Below, piece by piece: positions 60,771 through 64,000 of a stretch of 64,000 bases of DNA. The stretch comes from Carallia brachiata (Eukaryota; Streptophyta; Magnoliopsida; Malpighiales; Rhizophoraceae), in contig JADCRB010000007.1 in assembly GCA_021464245.1 (NCBI GenBank), positions 744,001 through 808,000 on the forward strand, in the 5' to 3' direction. Position 1 is the first letter of the stretch; each line of letters starts with the position of its first letter. Made by a program: the position numbers and the translations under genes. The notes under the pieces were generated by a model that saw only the letters and a list, made by a program, of their open reading frames with translations, searched no databases and was not told the DNA's origin.

Positions 60771-61661
60771 GGGATAAACATCAAAATAGTCCTTAAACTT
60801 TTTAAAATTTTTTCAATGTAGTCCTATATCTTTTTATGTTTTCATATCAATCTATAACTATGGTTTTAGTTATAATTAAGTCCTATCTAAACGGAATCGG
60901 TTAGTCAATCTGTTACAAACCGTATTTGACTTCAAGAAATACATAAATATAATTTTAAAAAGAGAAATACGTTATATTTTAAAAAAGAAACCCTCATATT
61001 TTTTTTGAGAAAATTGACGAGAGATGCACTGTCCAAACCTGTCATAATCAAATTTAATTTTTTTAGAATTAATTTATGTCCAACTTTTTTAGAATCAAAT
61101 TAAAATATCTTTAAACGTGTTCTAAATATGTCCAATACACCTTTTTATTGCGTCCGACATGAGTGTCTGATTTTTTTTTTAATTTTTTGTTTGACACTTT
61201 TTGACATATCAAAATTTTAACTTGCGATTTCCTCTTCCGACTTCCACTCGTGAGTTTCACTTTTCTGCACCAAAACGTTATCACTGAGACAACAAATGAA
61301 TGCAAAGTTTCAGTCTTTGGGTTGTTTTCGAGTTAGGAGCGGAAGAAATTTGCTTTATGGTTGGCGATTTAAATTGTTTTTGAACTGTGGTATTTCAATG
61401 GGAGTATATGGGGAGGAAACGAGACAAAAAAAACATGAGGATTTTCTTTTTAAAAAAATAACGTATTTCTCTTTTTAAAATTATATTATGTATTTCCTAT
61501 AGTCAAATACCGTTTATAACGCGTTGATTAACGATTCGGTTTAAATAGGACTTAATTATAATTAAAACCATAATTATAGGACTGATATGAAAACATAAAA
61601 AAATATAAGACTACATTAAAAAAATTTTATAAGGTTTAGGACTATTTTGATGTTTATTCCC
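60771..61661. mobile_element. Mutator-type MITE, ~890 bp with ~190-bp inverted termini
   Basis: It opens GGGATAAACATCAAAATAGT and closes with the inverse, ATTTTGATGTTTATTCCC. The arms stay aligned for about 190 bp (AATTAAGTCCTATCTAAACG against ATTCGGTTTAAATAGGAC; GTTTTCATATCAATC against GACTGATATGAAAAC). A perfect 9-bp target duplication TTGGATTAC lies at 60762-60770 and 61662-61670. The middle has no transposase frame. It shares the GGGATAA terminus with the elements at 19181 and 23809. Confidence 0.88.
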
Positions 61662-63226
61662 TTGGATTACATGTCTCTATTGTTTTTATCTCCATTACCA
61701 AATTTATGGTTTTTTGACACGGAGGCCAGTAGCTGCGGCTGCAAGGTAAGGACCAATTTTGCCGATGGTATCTTTCCCATCTTCCAGTCGGTTCCTTTGT
61801 TTTCACTTCGAAGCTGGCAAGTTCTGTCACCTTGAGTCCTCGATCTGTGTCTGATCTCTGATGATGGTTATGGGCTGGCTTAGGATCCCAAAAAGTCCAT
61901 GTTGACTTCGGCTTGCCGCTACCTACTCGCTACTGCAATCCCTTTACAAAAAAACAAAAAGCCCCAAGAAAAATCTCATGATTTTGGATAATTTTGGGCG
62001 CGAATTTTGGACTTGCTATCTGAGGAGGTGGCCTGGATTAACTTAGGTGTTAACCAAGAATGGACGGAGAATTTTGTGTCCCAAATCTCATATGCTTTCA
62101 TCGGCTGGGAGAATCAGCACATTGTCACATGTCAGATAAGAGGCATTGTTATGTATTTGGCTTCGCGTGCATTGTGCAGAGGATAACCTCCTTCTTGTTA
62201 ATTAATTACTATTGCTGTGTGACCACTACGATGGACTGCACTCCCAGGTTTCCCCGCCACACAAAAGTAACTTATGTTTATGTGTCACTCACAGTTGATG
62301 GCCGGAGAACAACAGGAAGCCAGCCAGAAATGAATCCAGACACAAATACAGAAAAGCTTGCCTTCACTACCCACTTAAGTAGTTCCACTAATTATGGGAT
62401 TCAAATTCATTTGAAAATCATAAATTTAAATATTAAATTTTATCGGAGCTAAATTGTTGAACTAAATTTACGATGTACTGCTTATCATAATAAATAACAT
62501 AATTATCCAATCCCTGACGAAACAATAAAATGTCACTTTCTTTTTTGGTAAATTAAATAAGAAAGCGAGAATAACATCTCAATTTTCTTCGTAGGGAACA
62601 TTGAGCCCAAGTTCAAGCAAAATTAAACTTTCGATTGGTTACAGCGAGCATTAAACCGATGTACGCTCAAACCTAGAAATCACAGTCAATACATTTACCA
62701 CGTTACCATTAAACTACAACGCGCAATACCATACATCTACTCTTCCATTTTTTTTTTTTGGTAAACCCTCGGTATTCGAAAGCTCGTATTGGAGCCATAA
62801 CTAATCTGATTCGAGCATGGCCAAACCTTTTGCAAGAGACAGCTCCTGACGTCGTTTTCTTCATTCATAAGGCTCGAACCAATACCTTACTTAAAGCTTC
62901 TGAACTCTTTGTCACTCGAACCAAGTCGTTAATCATCAACTCTTCCATTTTTACACCAAACAAATAAAAGAAAGAAAAGCTTGCATTCCCTATTCCATAA
63001 GATAATTCAGAGAAAAAAATATAGAATCACAACCAAAAGGGAGAATCAGATGAAATCTCTCCTTTTTTTTTTCAATTTAGTATGTAACGTGAAATTGTTT
63101 TGAAGAGTCATCCACGAGTGCTCACAGGTGAAACATTGGGATAAAAGACAATTGATGCTCAAAGTTTTTATGCGAAATGTATAGAGTGAAGTGACTCAAT
63201 AATGGTAGATTTAGAGAAAACGACCT
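61662..63226. other. spacer upstream of the E1 gene end
   Basis: No recognisable gene. 62748-62967 carries a T-run then GGTAAACCCTCGGTATTCGA, AGCTCGTATTGGAGCC and ATTCGAGCATGGCC, which has the look of a dispersed plant repeat end, but no partner copy is present. Bases just upstream of 63227 would be the 3' UTR of the E1 gene. Confidence 0.4.
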
Positions 63227-63822
63227 CTAACGGAAGTAAATGGACACGGGAGGAATATCAATATCATTGTCTTCATCATCCTCACAGGCCACAATCACGT
63301 CAAAGTGATTACGGTATGAAGGCAATTCTAGCTTGGCTACTTCCGTCACCAGATCCACCACTTTTCTGTCCATTCTCTGTTTGTGGTGAGGGAACATGCT
63401 ATTGTAGAGAAGGCAACTACCGCATGAGATGCTATAGGCATTCAGGCTCTTGTCCTTCAGCCACTGAATAATCTCCCTCAGAGTAGGATTGTCTTTTAAA
63501 ATCCACCTGTCCCAAACAGTCCAGCTCATGTCCTGATGCTTGATGACCTTGGGTGGACCGGCTCAGCCATGGAGAACAGGGGCAGTGCTAGGTTGGCAAA
63601 AGTATTTCGATAATCCTCCAGTTTGTGATCCCCATCAAGAACCTTGTACAGCTCGAGGCACACAAGACCCGTGGCCATGGCAGTGGAGGTTGCGATAGCA
63701 GGAATGATCCTTCCAGCAATAAACTTGGCTTTCAGTTTGTCGACCTCAGGAATGCTGTAGTTTCTGGCCCTCATGTTGGCAAGTGCAGCTATCAGATCCA
63801 TGTGGTAGTTTGTGTCATCATC
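63227..63822 (-). CDS. UBA1: ubiquitin-activating enzyme E1 (UBA1/UBA2), last exon
   Basis: The final exon of E1, which adenylates ubiquitin and loads it on its catalytic Cys for transfer to E2s. The exon starts after a GCAG acceptor at 63822 with [20 protein letters not shown]. It continues [60 protein letters not shown], then the C-terminal ubiquitin-fold domain ([40 protein letters not shown]) and ends [20 protein letters not shown]. This is nearly identical to plant UBA1. The catalytic Cys exon is outside the window (right). At about 63560 the frame slips by one missing base in a CC/CCC run (AEPV then VIKHQDMSW). The gene continues beyond 64000 with an intron from 63823. Confidence 0.9.
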
Positions 63823-64000
63823 CTGCACAGCCACAAAAATGAGCAACAAACAGTACTTTTAGCTAAACTTAAATTTCACGGTTAGGCATTAAATTGCTAA
63901 TAGCATTATTCCCCAGTATTATGGCCCCTTACAAGTGTTTGGTTCTCAAGTTCCTGTGTTAAGATTAGGAATCATGTGAACACAACCATGACCAATTGAT

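Overview
The window is nuclear DNA of a flowering plant, most likely a eudicot. It is AT-rich, its genes carry GT-AG introns, and it holds plant-specific families (GRAS, ETO1-like, WUSCHEL-type homeobox, plant bZIP, phytol/farnesol kinase). The spacers are full of plant-type transposons. I could not fix the species. There is no sign of organellar, bacterial or viral DNA.

Layout. 1.8-9.7 kb: a farnesol/phytol kinase gene (FOLK-like, minus strand, six exons, fully readable). Its 6.1-kb first intron holds an LTR retrotransposon (3309-7905, target duplication AAGGG) and a foldback MITE. 9.7-13.9 kb: AT-rich spacer with two more foldback elements. 14.0-16.4 kb: a plant bZIP gene with coding minisatellites on both sides of the bZIP core. 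19.2-24.6 kb: a MITE, then a 4.7-kb Mutator-like element with ~230-bp inverted termini, a broken FAR1-type transposase and a nested MITE. 27.0-27.9 kb: a probable non-LTR retroposon remnant. 28.9-31.1 kb: a plastid-type PPR gene. 35.2-39.1 kb: an ETO1-like gene (EOL2 type). 40.0-44.3 kb: an LRR receptor pseudokinase (MRH1/MDIS type), convergent with EOL2. 51.9-53.5 kb: an intact single-exon GRAS gene. 58.3-59.1 kb: a glutaredoxin-domain gene. 60.8-61.7 kb: another long-TIR MITE. 63.2-64.0 kb: the last exon of ubiquitin-activating enzyme E1.

The outstanding object is the LTR retrotransposon in the FOLK intron. It shows no gag or pol. Instead its interior carries an intronless open frame with WUSCHEL architecture: a WOX homeodomain (IEGKNVFYWFQN core), a WUS box (TLPLFP) and a C-terminal EAR-like motif (LDLELRLG). 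Upstream of that frame is a minisatellite that repeats a TATAAA-containing unit nine times. An in-frame TAG sits where the homeodomain has its invariant tryptophan; an ATG in strong context lies four codons downstream.

A second pattern runs through the whole window. Otherwise well conserved genes (PPR, EOL2, MRH1-like, glutaredoxin, E1, bZIP) each have small frame breaks, mostly one missing base beside a homopolymer. That looks like residual consensus error from long-read assembly more than true gene decay, so those genes should not be called pseudogenes on this sequence alone. FOLK and GRAS are unbroken.
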